DNA of 64,000 nucleotides. Source: Anaerotruncus colihominis (GTDB lineage Bacteria > Bacillota > Clostridia > Oscillospirales > Ruminococcaceae). Under the pieces are notes generated by a model, which saw nothing but the letters and a program-made list of their open reading frames with translations, had not been told where the DNA came from and did not search any database. Positions 42,775 to 50,739 of the stretch are shown here, one piece after another. The stretch covers positions 1 to 64,000 of the forward strand of contig NZ_VIQT01000002.1 of NCBI RefSeq assembly GCF_010206195.1. Direction: 5' to 3'. The position numbers and the translations under genes are program-made. Position 1 is the first letter of the stretch. Each line of letters begins with the position of its first letter.

Positions 42775-42861
42775 CCGCGCCCTCCCCGGCGCGGATTTCA
42801 GCGTGATCGAGCCGCCGTGGCGCTTGACAACATGCTTGACGAAAAGTTGCAAGCGGGCCAA
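42775..42861 (-). pseudogene. Remnant of a sensor histidine kinase (C-terminal ATPase motif)
   Basis: On the minus strand this stretch reads Leu-Phe-Val-Lys-His-Val-Val-Lys-Arg-His-Gly-Gly-Ser-Ile-Thr-Leu-Lys-Ser-Ala-Pro-Gly. This is the G2-box region of HATPase_c domains in histidine kinases. The frame before it has no kinase sequence and there is no complete gene, so it is a decayed fragment in a 400-base gap that otherwise holds only the tRNA promoter region. Confidence 0.55.
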
Positions 42862-43010
42862 TGTAAAGTCTGTGTAAAATCGCATGTAATCTGTCCATGT
42901 AACCGCCGCTGGCAACCTTTTTGAGCCATTCTTTACAGATGGTCTCCCCAAGCCCCTACGGCCAGTGAGAAAAAACAATGCCTGCAACCCACTTTTTTAT
43001 TAAAAAGGGG

Positions 43011-43039
43011 TTGCATTTCCCAATCTCGCGTGTTATAAT
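43011..43039 (+). promoter_or_regulatory. Promoter of the initiator tRNA region
   Basis: TTGCAT (43011-43016), 17-bp spacer, TATAAT (43034-43039). The -35 overlaps the right arm of an inverted repeat (42983-42990 with 43008-43015). Transcription would run through both tRNA fragments into the intact tRNA. Confidence 0.8.
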
Positions 43040-43071
43040 AGTAAAGCACTCCAAAACAGTGCAGAAAAGAT

Positions 43072-43116
43072 CGCGGAGTGGAGCAGTTTGCTAGCTCGTC
43101 GGGCTCATAACCTGAC
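43072..43116 (+). pseudogene. 5'-half tRNA-fMet fragment 1
   Basis: The acceptor 5' strand, D-arm and anticodon stem-loop of an initiator-type tRNA (loop CTCATAA) with a stem that still pairs (TCGGG with CCTGA allowing G-U). The variable loop, T-arm and 3' acceptor strand are absent. Confidence 0.8.
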
Positions 43117-43153
43117 GAACCAAATTCAAAGGCAGTGCATAAAAATTCAATAT

Positions 43154-43193
43154 CGCGGGGTGGAGCAGTTCGGTAGCTCGTCGGGCTCATAAC
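43154..43193 (+). pseudogene. 5'-half tRNA-fMet fragment 2
   Basis: Identical to the intact tRNA over its first ~40 bases except for one base in the anticodon stem. Similarity ends right after the anticodon loop (CATAAC), where unrelated AT-rich sequence begins. Confidence 0.82.
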
Positions 43194-43246
43194 GAATAAA
43201 CTTCCGCGAGAAACTTTCCAAAGTACAAACCAAATAATTGATATTC

Positions 43247-43323
<77 letters not shown>

Positions 43324-43372
43324 AAACAGCATAAATAAAGGGTTTTTCGCCTTTTACTTATGCTTATAGCAG

Positions 43373-43418
43373 AGAGAGTGAACCATTTGCATTTTGTTGG
43401 TGTTGGGGTTCACTCTCT
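43373..43418 (+). terminator. Terminator-like hairpin after the tRNA
   Basis: A 12-bp perfect stem (43373-43384 with 43407-43418), 22-base loop, followed by a T-rich stretch. It may end tRNA transcription and the convergent integrase transcript. Confidence 0.65.
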
Positions 43419-43522
43419 TCTTTTGTTTGCCCTAACCTTTCACATCGTTGCGCTGTCTGCCACAAAGCACCACAAGAAATACCCGAAAACGCAAACGCAA
43501 CGACACAACTTATAAAATTTGC

Positions 43523-45241
43523 TTAAAAGCTATCCATGAGTTGGATTTTTTTCTTTTCTCTCCCATGTGCATACCTCAGCGTTGTACTCTTGCTCGCATG
43601 GCCCACAATCTCAGAGATGGAGGAAAGCTCCTCTGGAAATTTTTCCAACATATCTGTCGTAAAGCTATGCCGCGTAGAGTGGACGCTAATATCGAGGATG
43701 CCGCATTGGGAAAGGAATTTTTTGAAATGTTCCTCAAATGCCTTTGGGTCATAAGGTCTAAGCAAAGGAGTGACCAATAAAAAGTTGTCCAGGCCATGAT
43801 TTGGACACTGTTCAATACTGTGTCCAAGCAGTTTTTCCTGGTATGCAATCAAATTTCTGACGCACTCCTTCACCTGGCGCCCCACCGGAAAACACCGGCT
43901 TGAGGATTCAGTTTTGGGCGGACCAAGGTACAGTCCTGTTTTGTTCCGGGTCTTTGCCCATGTGTCAATTCGTTCATAATCGGCTGCCTGCTGTTTGTTT
44001 GGATGGTAAATGCGAACCAGGGATTTTTCTATAGAGAAGGTACTGATTCTTGGTCCAATGCAAGATAGGCGCAAACCCAGCAACTCCCCTTTTCGCATCC
44101 CTGTGCGCAGCAAGATGACAATAGCCCAACCAACCGGATTGTCGCCGGCCATCGCATTTTCAATCAATAACTCCATCTGATCTTCTGTCATAATTGGAAT
44201 TTCTTTTGCTTTTCGGAATTTCAGTTCAATCTCTCTGGCAGGGTTAAATTGCAAAAGGCGCTTAGGATTCACCGCATAATTGAGCGCTTTACTAAGCATA
44301 TTCCTCATATCTGTGAGGGTTTTATGCGATAGTCCACCCTCTTTACCATCTGCTCTGCCGGAAATTGTTTTGGTTTGAAAAAACTCCTGAAGCAATTCGG
44401 TGGTAGTCGCCTGGAGCCGTTGATCCCCAAAATAGGGAATGAAATGGTCAATGACATAGCTTCGGTATTTTCTTTGCGTGCTTGGCCGTAGCCTTGTCTG
44501 GCCGGAAAAGCCGACCCAGAACATCAGGTAGCCACATAGGGTTTCATTATTTTTACCAATATAACTGCCATCGTCGATTGCCGTTTTGATTGCCCGCAGT
44601 TTCTTCTCCGCTTCCTTTTCAGTGGGAGCATAAACACTCTCGGTCTTTCGATGGTAAGTGTACCGGCCCTCATAATATCCCTCTGCCCTGCGGCGGATGC
44701 CATTTTTAAATGGGCCATGCTTGGAAGTTCCCTTCTTCAAGCGCACACTATGAAACCGGCCCGCTACGAATCCAGCAGCTTTTAAAATTGCATCCAGACT
44801 TTCGTTTGAACCATGAAATTCCCCCTTTAGAACCGCAGCTTCAAAGGCGATGTACTTTGCCCTGGCTTCTTCTTCTGAAACCGCGCCGATCCGATAATTT
44901 ACTCCCTGGACATTCACAGACACCCGCCATGAAGTGGCCGTATTGCGGTTGATGTTATAGGAGCTAATAACAGCCGGTACTGTGCGTTTTGTTCCACTGG
45001 GATACCCCTGTTGTAAAAGAAATTGATGCAAAGATTCTTTGGTTCCGTCAAATGATCCAGAATCTGCAAATTGCTTCGCAGCCTCCAGCTTGCCGGATGC
45101 CTCGTCCCTGGATACCGCCTCTAAGTAAAAGCGTTGTCCTTTGTAGGTAAAACTTGATTGCCATACGCCATTTGCATAGCGCCGGATACTGCCTGTCCCT
45201 TTTTTTCGGGGTGTTTTCCCCGCAGAAATGGATGATGACAC
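43523..45241 (-). CDS. int: Tyrosine recombinase (integrase) with three N-terminal arm-binding-like repeats
   Basis: A 572-residue integrase, longer than the usual ~400. GTG 45241 follows GGAGG by eight bases. The C-terminal catalytic domain has Arg in Leu-Leu-Arg-Thr-Gly-Met-Arg-Lys-Gly-Glu, then His521-x-x-Arg524, His548 and nucleophile Tyr557. The N-terminal ~240 residues consist of three related ~60-residue units (about 18-80, 98-158, 181-240), each with an AP2-like Trp/Tyr-Lys-Gly-x-x-Tyr pattern and an ending like Gly-x-Phe-x-Gly-x-x-Glu-Ser-Leu. A core-binding SAM-like domain lies between. It would integrate and excise the element at the adjacent tRNA gene. Confidence 0.93.
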   Translation of the reverse strand: MSSSISAGKTPRKKGTGSIRRYANGVWQSSFTYKGQRFYLEAVSRDEASGKLEAAKQFADSGSFDGTKESLHQFLLQQGYPSGTKRTVPAVISSYNINRNTATSWRVSVNVQGVNYRIGAVSEEEARAKYIAFEAAVLKGEFHGSNESLDAILKAAGFVAGRFHSVRLKKGTSKHGPFKNGIRRRAEGYYEGRYTYHRKTESVYAPTEKEAEKKLRAIKTAIDDGSYIGKNNETLCGYLMFWVGFSGQTRLRPSTQRKYRSYVIDHFIPYFGDQRLQATTTELLQEFFQTKTISGRADGKEGGLSHKTLTDMRNMLSKALNYAVNPKRLLQFNPAREIELKFRKAKEIPIMTEDQMELLIENAMAGDNPVGWAIVILLRTGMRKGELLGLRLSCIGPRISTFSIEKSLVRIYHPNKQQAADYERIDTWAKTRNKTGLYLGPPKTESSSRCFPVGRQVKECVRNLIAYQEKLLGHSIEQCPNHGLDNFLLVTPLLRPYDPKAFEEHFKKFLSQCGILDISVHSTRHSFTTDMLEKFPEELSSISEIVGHASKSTTLRYAHGREKKKIQLMDSF

Positions 45242-45328
45242 ATTCTTCTCCTCCCTTCATCTGGTCAGAGACAAACAAAAGCGGCTTGTTTTGGCGCAAT
45301 CATCTGGCTAGTGAAACGGGTAGTCTCA

Positions 45329-45595
45329 TTATACTCCATTTTCATCCATTTCGTCCAGTCGATTGCTCCTCAAACAAGCCGCATACCATTTGATAAACAA
45401 ACTTTTGGGAACCAGGATAAACTTACTTCCAGGGACATCCACCACTGGGAGCCTGCCCGATTTCAGCAATTTGTAGGCGGCTCCCATACTCATTCCAAGG
45501 TATTTGGCAAGGTGTTTGGCCTGGAGTGTCGGTGGATAGTCTTTCAGGTCTTTTTCAAGCAATCCAATATACGGGTCTTCTGAAATGCTCTGCAT
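45329..45595 (-). CDS. Excisionase-like helix-turn-helix protein
   Basis: An 88-residue protein of the MerR-like excisionase family. Residues ~27-70 read Leu-Ala-Lys-Tyr-Leu-Gly-Met-Ser-Met-Gly-Ala-Ala-Tyr-Lys-Leu-Leu, a helix-turn-helix followed by a wing with Lys-Phe-Ile-Leu-Val-Pro. AAGGAGG lies seven bases before ATG 45595. It is encoded 87 bases upstream of the integrase on the same strand, the common arrangement for a recombination directionality factor. Confidence 0.88.
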   Translation of the reverse strand: MQSISEDPYIGLLEKDLKDYPPTLQAKHLAKYLGMSMGAAYKLLKSGRLPVVDVPGSKFILVPKSLFIKWYAACLRSNRLDEMDENGV

Positions 45596-45610
45596 AAAAT
45601 CCCCTCCTTT

Positions 45611-46639
45611 CTACAATGTGGTTCTTAATGAGCCATTTACGATGGTAAAGGGAGATTTCTGCAGCGCCTCAATATCTGAGATCGTCCGGTTCAAATTTTT
45701 ATTCCATCTGGCACGCTCATTGCCCCACAAGGTCATCTCCTTTATACACAACCGGCGGATTCTGAGTAAACCGCCGTGGATAGAGGCTAATAAAAGTCTT
45801 GCAACCTGTTCATCTATCCCATTTTCAGCCATTCCAAATAGAGTTTTACAGCTTTTTCGGATGGCCTGCGTTTCCTGCAAAACAGCGATTCTTTTTTGTC
45901 TGGCCGAACTGCATAGCCGTTCAGATTGCAGCAGGAGTTTTTCGATATCCTTTGCCCTGATTGATCGGATGCCATCACCCAATAATGCCCTACTATTCGT
46001 TGGAGAACAGACAGTCAGCCTGGCCTTTGGCAGCTTACTCGCTTTAAGCGCCGATTGATATTGTTGTGTGTTGTAGACAAGCAAAGGAATTTGGCCATCG
46101 GATATGTTTTCCATTAGAATCTGGTATTTACATACTCCGCGATAAGTACAGCCTTTTGAGCAGGTCGTAACACAAACTTTGCCAGCGGTTTTTTTGTCCA
46201 CTCCAGTAATCAAAAGGCTTCTTGCCAGCATAGCAGGAAATTCATTTCCATTTGCCTCTGCGTTTCGGAGGCGTTTTAGGCATAAATATCTGTGGACTGG
46301 CTCCTTGGAAACGAACTCAACCTTCTCCAAGTAGTTCATCTGTTGAAGAGTGCCTATTACCATCTTCAGGTGTGCGGTATCTCTTTTCTTTTCGCCTGCT
46401 TCACAGACTACCACTATCGGAACAAAATTCTTTGCATAGCAAAACTCATGGATTATAGTGGCAACCGCACCGGCCAAAACATCCTCTACGCACCGTTCGT
46501 ATTGGGGTTGCGCCATGATCGGCAGCAGTGTTCCGGCAGCTTTCAGCCGCTCAGACAGGTCAAACCTCTCTCTTTGTTCCAATTCACACACCAATTCATC
46601 TAAAATAAGCTGAGGAGTGTAAATAATCTGTTTTGGCAT
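45611..46639 (-). CDS. Unknown protein with a compact four-Cys cluster resembling a DinG/XPD iron-sulfur module
   Basis: A 342-residue protein, ATG 46639 with AAAGGAGG upstream. The centre contains Cys-x3-Cys-x3-Cys-x5-Cys followed by Lys-Tyr-Gln and then Leu-Leu-Val-Tyr-Asn. The order Cys cluster, short helix, hydrophobic Asn strand recalls the iron-sulfur domain of DinG/XPD helicases. Before it, Asn-Tyr-Leu and Arg-Tyr-Leu-Cys-Leu-Lys-Arg-Leu also fit the segment that precedes that domain. There is no Walker A, Walker B or motif VI, so it is not a helicase by itself. The C-terminal ~120 residues are basic and helical. Located between the excisionase gene and a long structured gap. Function unknown; a DNA-binding or regulatory role is a guess. 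Confidence 0.6.
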   Translation of the reverse strand: MPKQIIYTPQLILDELVCELEQRERFDLSERLKAAGTLLPIMAQPQYERCVEDVLAGAVATIIHEFCYAKNFVPIVVVCEAGEKKRDTAHLKMVIGTLQQMNYLEKVEFVSKEPVHRYLCLKRLRNAEANGNEFPAMLARSLLITGVDKKTAGKVCVTTCSKGCTYRGVCKYQILMENISDGQIPLLVYNTQQYQSALKASKLPKARLTVCSPTNSRALLGDGIRSIRAKDIEKLLLQSERLCSSARQKRIAVLQETQAIRKSCKTLFGMAENGIDEQVARLLLASIHGGLLRIRRLCIKEMTLWGNERARWNKNLNRTISDIEALQKSPFTIVNGSLRTTL

Positions 46640-47352
46640 TTATATGCGCCTCCTTTCAGAAAGAGAAAAAGGAAGAGAAAAAAGAGAGGGGAAGATCAGG
46701 AAGTGGGGATGGCCTAACAGCGAAAGCGCGCTGCGGTTTGCAACGGACGAACCAGGCTATTCTCGTTGGGACTGCGTGGGCCGCATCGAAAACCATTCCC
46801 GTCCTCCTTCTTTCTCGTTTCCTCCCTCTCCTTTTCCCTTCTCATTCCTTTCCTTGATGGCTTTTTCTTGAGAACACAATGCTGCGGCAAACAATAATTT
46901 GCCGCAGGGATCTGCCCTCAAGCAGATTTTGTTCTTTTTCATATTCCTGTGCATTTTTCCTCTGACCCCAAATCGGAATATATCTGGGGAAACCACTTTT
47001 CTTGCGGTAGCAAACCGCTGCACAAATCACTACACCGGGCGCCGGAGCCACACTTTGCTGTATAACAGCTGTGCTCCGAACCACTGATGTACCCGATATT
47101 CGTTTCGGGCTGCCCCAAGCTGTGACGCCGCCAGGCAGGAGTATCCTTAGAAACCCTCTCACTGGTCATCGCAGCACAGCCAGCTACGGCCATTTTAGAA
47201 GCTATCCGCAAGCTCAGCTGAGAGCTTAGACTGCCTCCGTCCGCTTTCCCTTTCGAGATGGAGAGGTATTCAAAGTGGCAAGGTTATGATTCAGCTGTCA
47301 AGGTTCAAGAAAAAGTATATTATCAACCCCAAATGGGGAAGATAGCAATTAT
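46640..47352. other. 713-base non-coding region with many inverted repeats
   Basis: No convincing gene on either strand. It has a purine-rich arm (46660-46700) and a pyrimidine-rich arm (46800-46855) that can pair imperfectly. It also has hairpins at 46879-46904 (10 bp), 46910-46927 (6 bp), 47004-47018 (5 bp), 47043-47078 (9 plus 4 bp) and 47092-47109 (5 bp). This density suggests a structured RNA, an origin (oriT or replication) or a recombinase arm-site region. I cannot decide which. Confidence 0.5.
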
Positions 47353-47592
47353 TCAGCCTTCCTTTTCAGAAAAGGCTTCTGGATACAGTTCATCAAGGCT
47401 GAGATTCGGAGCAATCACATCCCGCAAGATCAGGCAGTTCAGAATTGTCAAATCACTGCCTCCTTTGCGGCGCAGCTGCTTCGAGAGTGTTTCAGTCTTG
47501 ATTCTACATGCTTTTGACAGGAATGACAGGGTCATGCCCTGTTTGCGGGCAAAGTGGATGACAGTTTCGTAGTAATATTTCTCGTCAGCCAT
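47353..47592 (-). CDS. Small HTH regulator (Cro/CI-like)
   Basis: A 79-residue protein. ATG 47592 follows GGAGGTG by about eight bases; residues that could be read upstream lack a site. A helix-turn-helix is suggested by Ala-Arg-Lys-Gln-Gly-Met-Thr-Leu-Ser-Phe-Leu-Ser-Lys-Ala-Cys-Arg-Ile-Lys. It is divergent from another small HTH gene at 47889, with ~300 AT-rich bases between them. This resembles the repressor switch of temperate elements. Which promoter it controls is not known. Confidence 0.7.
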   Translation of the reverse strand: MADEKYYYETVIHFARKQGMTLSFLSKACRIKTETLSKQLRRKGGSDLTILNCLILRDVIAPNLSLDELYPEAFSEKEG

Positions 47593-47819
47593 TGTTCCGC
47601 ACCTCCAAAAATTAGACATTTGTCCTTTTTTCTTAAAAATCTTTTTAGGATTACAGTAAGTATTTTCTTTGTTTTTAAGCACTATATCTGTTTATTATGA
47701 ATTATATCTAAAAATATAATGTTTTTCAACTCCTTTATTGTCTTTTTATACATCCGATAATGTCTAATAAATTAGATTTATTTCAAGTGCTAAAGTAGTA
47801 ATCACACAAATTTTTCTTG

Positions 47820-47848
47820 TTGTAAATATTGCTCTCCCTCGCTATAAT
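47820..47848 (+). promoter_or_regulatory. Promoter of the rightward HTH gene
   Basis: TTGTAA (47820-47825), 17-bp spacer, TATAAT (47843-47848), about 35 bases before the ATG at 47889. It lies in an AT-rich region between two divergent regulator genes, a likely operator area. Confidence 0.8.
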
Positions 47849-47888
47849 AAGAATAAAGGACGAAAGCAAGGAGGAGGTGGCATAAACA

Positions 47889-48281
47889 ATGTCATTAAGC
47901 GAAAAGGATATTTTCTATTCCTTGCTCCACAATCACAAGACAAATTTGAAAGAATTATGTGATAAATGCGGTGTTTCCTACCCCAAAGTCTCCAAACGGG
48001 CTTTGCGAGGAGCATTGTTGACATTGCCAACAGCGGATGCCGTACAGCTGTGTAAGGGACTCGGTGTTTCCTATGAAGACTTCTCAGTTCTCCTGCGAAA
48101 AGCCAAAAATGGGGAATTTCCGGATGATTACCCCAAAAATCAAATCAAGCTCAACATTATTGACCGTTCTTGCCTGGAAGACCGCATTTTCCCCATGATG
48201 CTGACCGCTGAAGAAAAAGAGCTGATCGAACAGCATCGAAATGCTGTCCAAAAAGCATTAAAACGCCAAGCTGAAAAATAA
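47889..48281 (+). CDS. HTH regulator of the element
   Basis: A 130-residue protein and the only plus-strand gene of the element in this window. Residues ~5-60 form an XRE-like helix-turn-helix (Asn-Leu-Lys-Glu-Leu-Cys-Asp-Lys-Cys-Gly-Val-Ser-Tyr). The C-terminal half is charged and helical, ending in a basic tail. GGAGG precedes the start. It has its own promoter and a terminator shared with the convergent ParR-like gene. Together with the divergent 47353-47592 gene it probably sets the integrated or excised state of the element. Confidence 0.75.
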   Translation: MSLSEKDIFYSLLHNHKTNLKELCDKCGVSYPKVSKRALRGALLTLPTADAVQLCKGLGVSYEDFSVLLRKAKNGEFPDDYPKNQIKLNIIDRSCLEDRIFPMMLTAEEKELIEQHRNAVQKALKRQAEK

Positions 48282-48322
48282 AAAAGACGAAGGCTCCTAA
48301 AAATGGAACTTTCGTCTTTTTT
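48280..48322. terminator. Bidirectional terminator
   Basis: A 12-bp stem (48280-48291 with 48311-48322) with A6 and T6 ends between the HTH gene and the convergent ParR-like gene. Confidence 0.85.
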
Positions 48323-48327
48323 GTCTT

Positions 48328-48771
48328 TTATGAAAAATCTGTGGAAAAACCAAGCACCAGGCTTTCCAAAGTATCCTCGTCCAGCAGTGGTGTATCATCC
48401 TGAACCGGCGGCAACAGCTCTGGCGGCTCTGTCTCCGCCAGAGGAACATCAATCACAGCAATACCATCTCCGGTCGTTTCATCCGCCGGCTCTGGCAAAG
48501 GTATACTGATATTTTCGGCAGCTGCCTCTTTCACCTTGTTATCCGGCAATTTTGAATAATCGCCCAGGATGATATATTTGCGTTTGCCCCGTCCTGTGAT
48601 CGCCTCCCCCGAATGATTCTTTAAAAACTCCATTACAGCAAGCACAATAAATTCGCTTGCGCCGCCTCTGGGCAGGGCATCCAAAACCGAATACACCAGG
48701 TCGTGCTGTGGATCGACGCCTTTTGCCTTGAAGCCAATGTGCTTGCTTTGAGAGCGGCGCGGTTCACCCAT
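48328..48771 (-). CDS. ParR-like partition adaptor (predicted)
   Basis: A 147-residue protein starting ATG 48771 with AGGTGA six bases upstream. The first ~55 residues (His-Ile-Gly-Phe-Lys-Ala... Val-Leu-Asp-Ala-Leu-Pro-Arg-Gly-Gly-Ala-Ser-Glu-Phe-Ile) look like a ribbon-helix-helix DNA-binding domain as in ParR/StbB. The C-terminal half is acidic and Pro-rich with no fold motif, ending in a short hydrophobic tail that could contact the actin-like partner. It is the gene directly after ParM, the standard parMR order. No independent motif proves the assignment. Confidence 0.6.
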   Translation of the reverse strand: MGEPRRSQSKHIGFKAKGVDPQHDLVYSVLDALPRGGASEFIVLAVMEFLKNHSGEAITGRGKRKYIILGDYSKLPDNKVKEAAAENISIPLPEPADETTGDGIAVIDVPLAETEPPELLPPVQDDTPLLDEDTLESLVLGFSTDFS

Positions 48772-48781
48772 CCACGCTCAC

Positions 48782-49753
48782 CTACTTCCTGCTCTTCAGC
48801 TTTACCCTGGCAAAAGTCTCGAACCCTTTTCCGTTTGCGCGGATGTCCTCAACGATAAGATACCGGCCAGTAAGCTCAGGAGCGTATCGAGCGATATACT
48901 CTTTGAGGAGGACAGAACCCCCTCCGCAGAATACGACATAGCCAGAGAGCCAGTCATCTCCCATTTCCCTGAAGCGGTCAAAAATGGAATGGATATGGGC
49001 ATCTGCGGTTCGTTTAACAACCTCGACATGCTCAGGCTTGAACATGTGGGGCTTTCCCATGATGATATTATCAACCTGATCTTCAGAGATTTGACGCCTG
49101 AACTCATTCTGCATCTGCTTCTGAATGGTAGAGTACATTGGAATGACCCCCATCTCCAGCGAGTTCATCATAGGGTCCGGTCTGCCGTTTACGAGATGGA
49201 CGCTATCCACTGTACCGCCGCCGATATCAATAACATAGACACTGGGCATCTTGATGACATCAGGGGAAAGGGTCAGCAGAATAGAATATGCCTGGGGACA
49301 GACAACAACATCCTTGATGTTGATTTGGTGCGGCACCCCACCGCACTGGAAACGGAACATCCCACCGTTTCTCAGAAAATAGTTTCGGTAATTCTCCGCT
49401 AACTTGGCGCTGGACATGTGCCCTGGCGGAAGCCCCGCTGCCAAAATGATTTCGTTTTTTGGACTCATACCCCTGGCGCGCAATTCTTTTGCGATTGCGA
49501 TAAGGGTGAGATACAGATGATTGTCGTTGATGCTTTTGTCTGGCTCATAGCGCAGGCGCGTGTTGCTGATGGAATAGTACAGGCTGTCAATCAGCAGAAT
49601 GTCCATTGGGTCAGGAGGGCTTACCGCCGGTTTTGCGGGAAGCCGTTCGATACCAGCCAGAGTAACGGTATTACGGGTCTTAATGAGTTTATTGCCGCTG
49701 TCGCAGCCGATGATGACAGTCTCGGCCGCCGGCTGGGTAGTTAGGATAGACAT
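48782..49753 (-). CDS. parM: ParM/StbA-family actin-like ATPase
   Basis: A 323-residue actin-fold protein with phosphate-1 motif Ile-Gly-Cys-Asp-Ser-Gly-Asn-Lys near 15-22, phosphate-2 Val-Ile-Asp-Ile-Gly-Gly-Gly-Thr-Val-Asp near 170, and the adenosine motif Val-Val-Phe-Cys-Gly-Gly-Gly-Ser near 276. In plasmids such proteins polymerise and push DNA copies apart. ATG 49753 has AAGGAGG. Its presence in an integrative element implies that the excised circle replicates or must be segregated. It lies between the radical-SAM-motif gene and the ParR-like gene. Confidence 0.88.
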   Translation of the reverse strand: MSILTTQPAAETVIIGCDSGNKLIKTRNTVTLAGIERLPAKPAVSPPDPMDILLIDSLYYSISNTRLRYEPDKSINDNHLYLTLIAIAKELRARGMSPKNEIILAAGLPPGHMSSAKLAENYRNYFLRNGGMFRFQCGGVPHQINIKDVVVCPQAYSILLTLSPDVIKMPSVYVIDIGGGTVDSVHLVNGRPDPMMNSLEMGVIPMYSTIQKQMQNEFRRQISEDQVDNIIMGKPHMFKPEHVEVVKRTADAHIHSIFDRFREMGDDWLSGYVVFCGGGSVLLKEYIARYAPELTGRYLIVEDIRANGKGFETFARVKLKSRK

Positions 49754-49770
49754 ATTTTACCTCCTTGATT

Positions 49771-50553
49771 TCAGATGCTGTGGTTTTTCAGAAGCAACGG
49801 GTGCAGCTGCTGCGGCAGGCTTTCCCCCATCAGCATTTGCAGCTGATCTCCTACAAAAACCGGAATTTCATTTTGTGTGTAGGTTTCCACCAGAGTTCCC
49901 AGCTGCTTTTTTCGAGAAGCTGTGATTGTGACGGTTTTCGTCATTGTCTCCAGCACAACCCATTCGGGTTTCTTTGAAAATCGTTCCATGACCTTCTCTA
50001 AATCAATCTGTTCTTTCAGGGGATCTATAACAAGATATCTCACTTTTGCGCTGGCGTCTGCCGCATTCTGAAGCTGCTGCGGGCTGTCTATTACAGCTCC
50101 AAACAGGAAGTTAGGGGGTATGTCCGAAAGGGCTTTATACCGCTCTGGAAACCGGCTGAGAAAGAGATAGTTATGGAGCGACGCCTTTCGAGCAGTATCC
50201 AGTATCTCTAAAACAACCTGATCCGGAACCCAGGGCGCAAATAGGTCCCCCTTTTCACAAACCAAAATATTAGATGGCTTTGTGAAAGAAAGTAGTTCTT
50301 TCAAGCGATACCGGCTGAAGGTGGGGTCAAACGCAAAGGGATAATCCTCCGGCTTTCCTGTCACCTCGTCCAACATGGGGGCGTCTAAAATGTGCAGCTC
50401 TCCGGTTTCCGGCGGCTGTTCCTGGTGCATATAGTAGAGCAGGTCACGATGGCCGCCGCTCTGTCTGATTTGTGCCGCTGCTCTGCACCCCAAGCAGTTA
50501 TTGAGACAACCATGGAAGGGGTCCCAGGTATCCGTATAAATCTTTGCTCTCAT
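49771..50553 (-). CDS. DUF5131-like protein with radical SAM CxxxCxxC motif
   Basis: A 260-residue protein, ATG 50553 with GAGGTGA upstream. The N terminus reads Trp-Asp-Pro-Phe-His-Gly-Cys16-x3-Cys20-x2-Cys23, the radical SAM iron-sulfur motif, in the context seen in DUF5131 (phage Gp37/Gp68) proteins. Further strands include Ile-Leu-Val-Cys-Glu-Lys-Gly-Asp-Leu-Phe and Phe-Leu-Ser-Arg-Phe-Pro-Glu-Arg, compatible with a partial TIM barrel. Such genes are common in phages and mobile elements and their reaction is unknown. It is the first gene before parM/parR and shares an upstream sequence motif with a second operon at 57.4 kb. Confidence 0.75.
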   Translation of the reverse strand: MRAKIYTDTWDPFHGCLNNCLGCRAAAQIRQSGGHRDLLYYMHQEQPPETGELHILDAPMLDEVTGKPEDYPFAFDPTFSRYRLKELLSFTKPSNILVCEKGDLFAPWVPDQVVLEILDTARKASLHNYLFLSRFPERYKALSDIPPNFLFGAVIDSPQQLQNAADASAKVRYLVIDPLKEQIDLEKVMERFSKKPEWVVLETMTKTVTITASRKKQLGTLVETYTQNEIPVFVGDQLQMLMGESLPQQLHPLLLKNHSI

Positions 50554-50572
50554 GTGTTAATTCACCTCTTTA

Positions 50573-50597
50573 TATAGCTCCTAATAACTATATAGGG
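50573..50597 (-). promoter_or_regulatory. Shared upstream motif, copy 1
   Basis: The plus-strand words TATAGCTCCTAATA and, four bases on, ATATAG match the region at 57422-57446 at about 20 of 25 positions. Both copies sit at the same distance before a ribosome binding site on the minus strand. It may hold a -10 element plus an operator. Confidence 0.55.
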
Positions 50598-50707
50598 AGA
50601 AAAACGCAAAAAAGCAACCAGAATAGATACCGCAGCCTAAAGGACAGAATAAAAGCCTATCTACCCCTCTGAAAGCGGGTGGACAGGCTCTTTTTGCTTA
50701 AAAGAAG

Positions 50708-50738
50708 AAAGGCCGCCGTATCGGCAGCCTTTTGGTTT
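50708..50738 (-). terminator. Terminator after the primase gene
   Basis: An imperfect stem (about 50708-50718 with 50722-50734, one mismatch). On the minus strand it is followed by TTTC, and on the plus strand by a T-rich run. It lies just after the primase stop at 50740. Confidence 0.6.
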
Positions 50739-50739
50739 T

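Noticed and set aside
46633-46871. Two overlapping plus-strand frames rich in Lys/Glu/Ser/Phe
   Set aside because: They are translations of purine and pyrimidine runs without a ribosome binding site.
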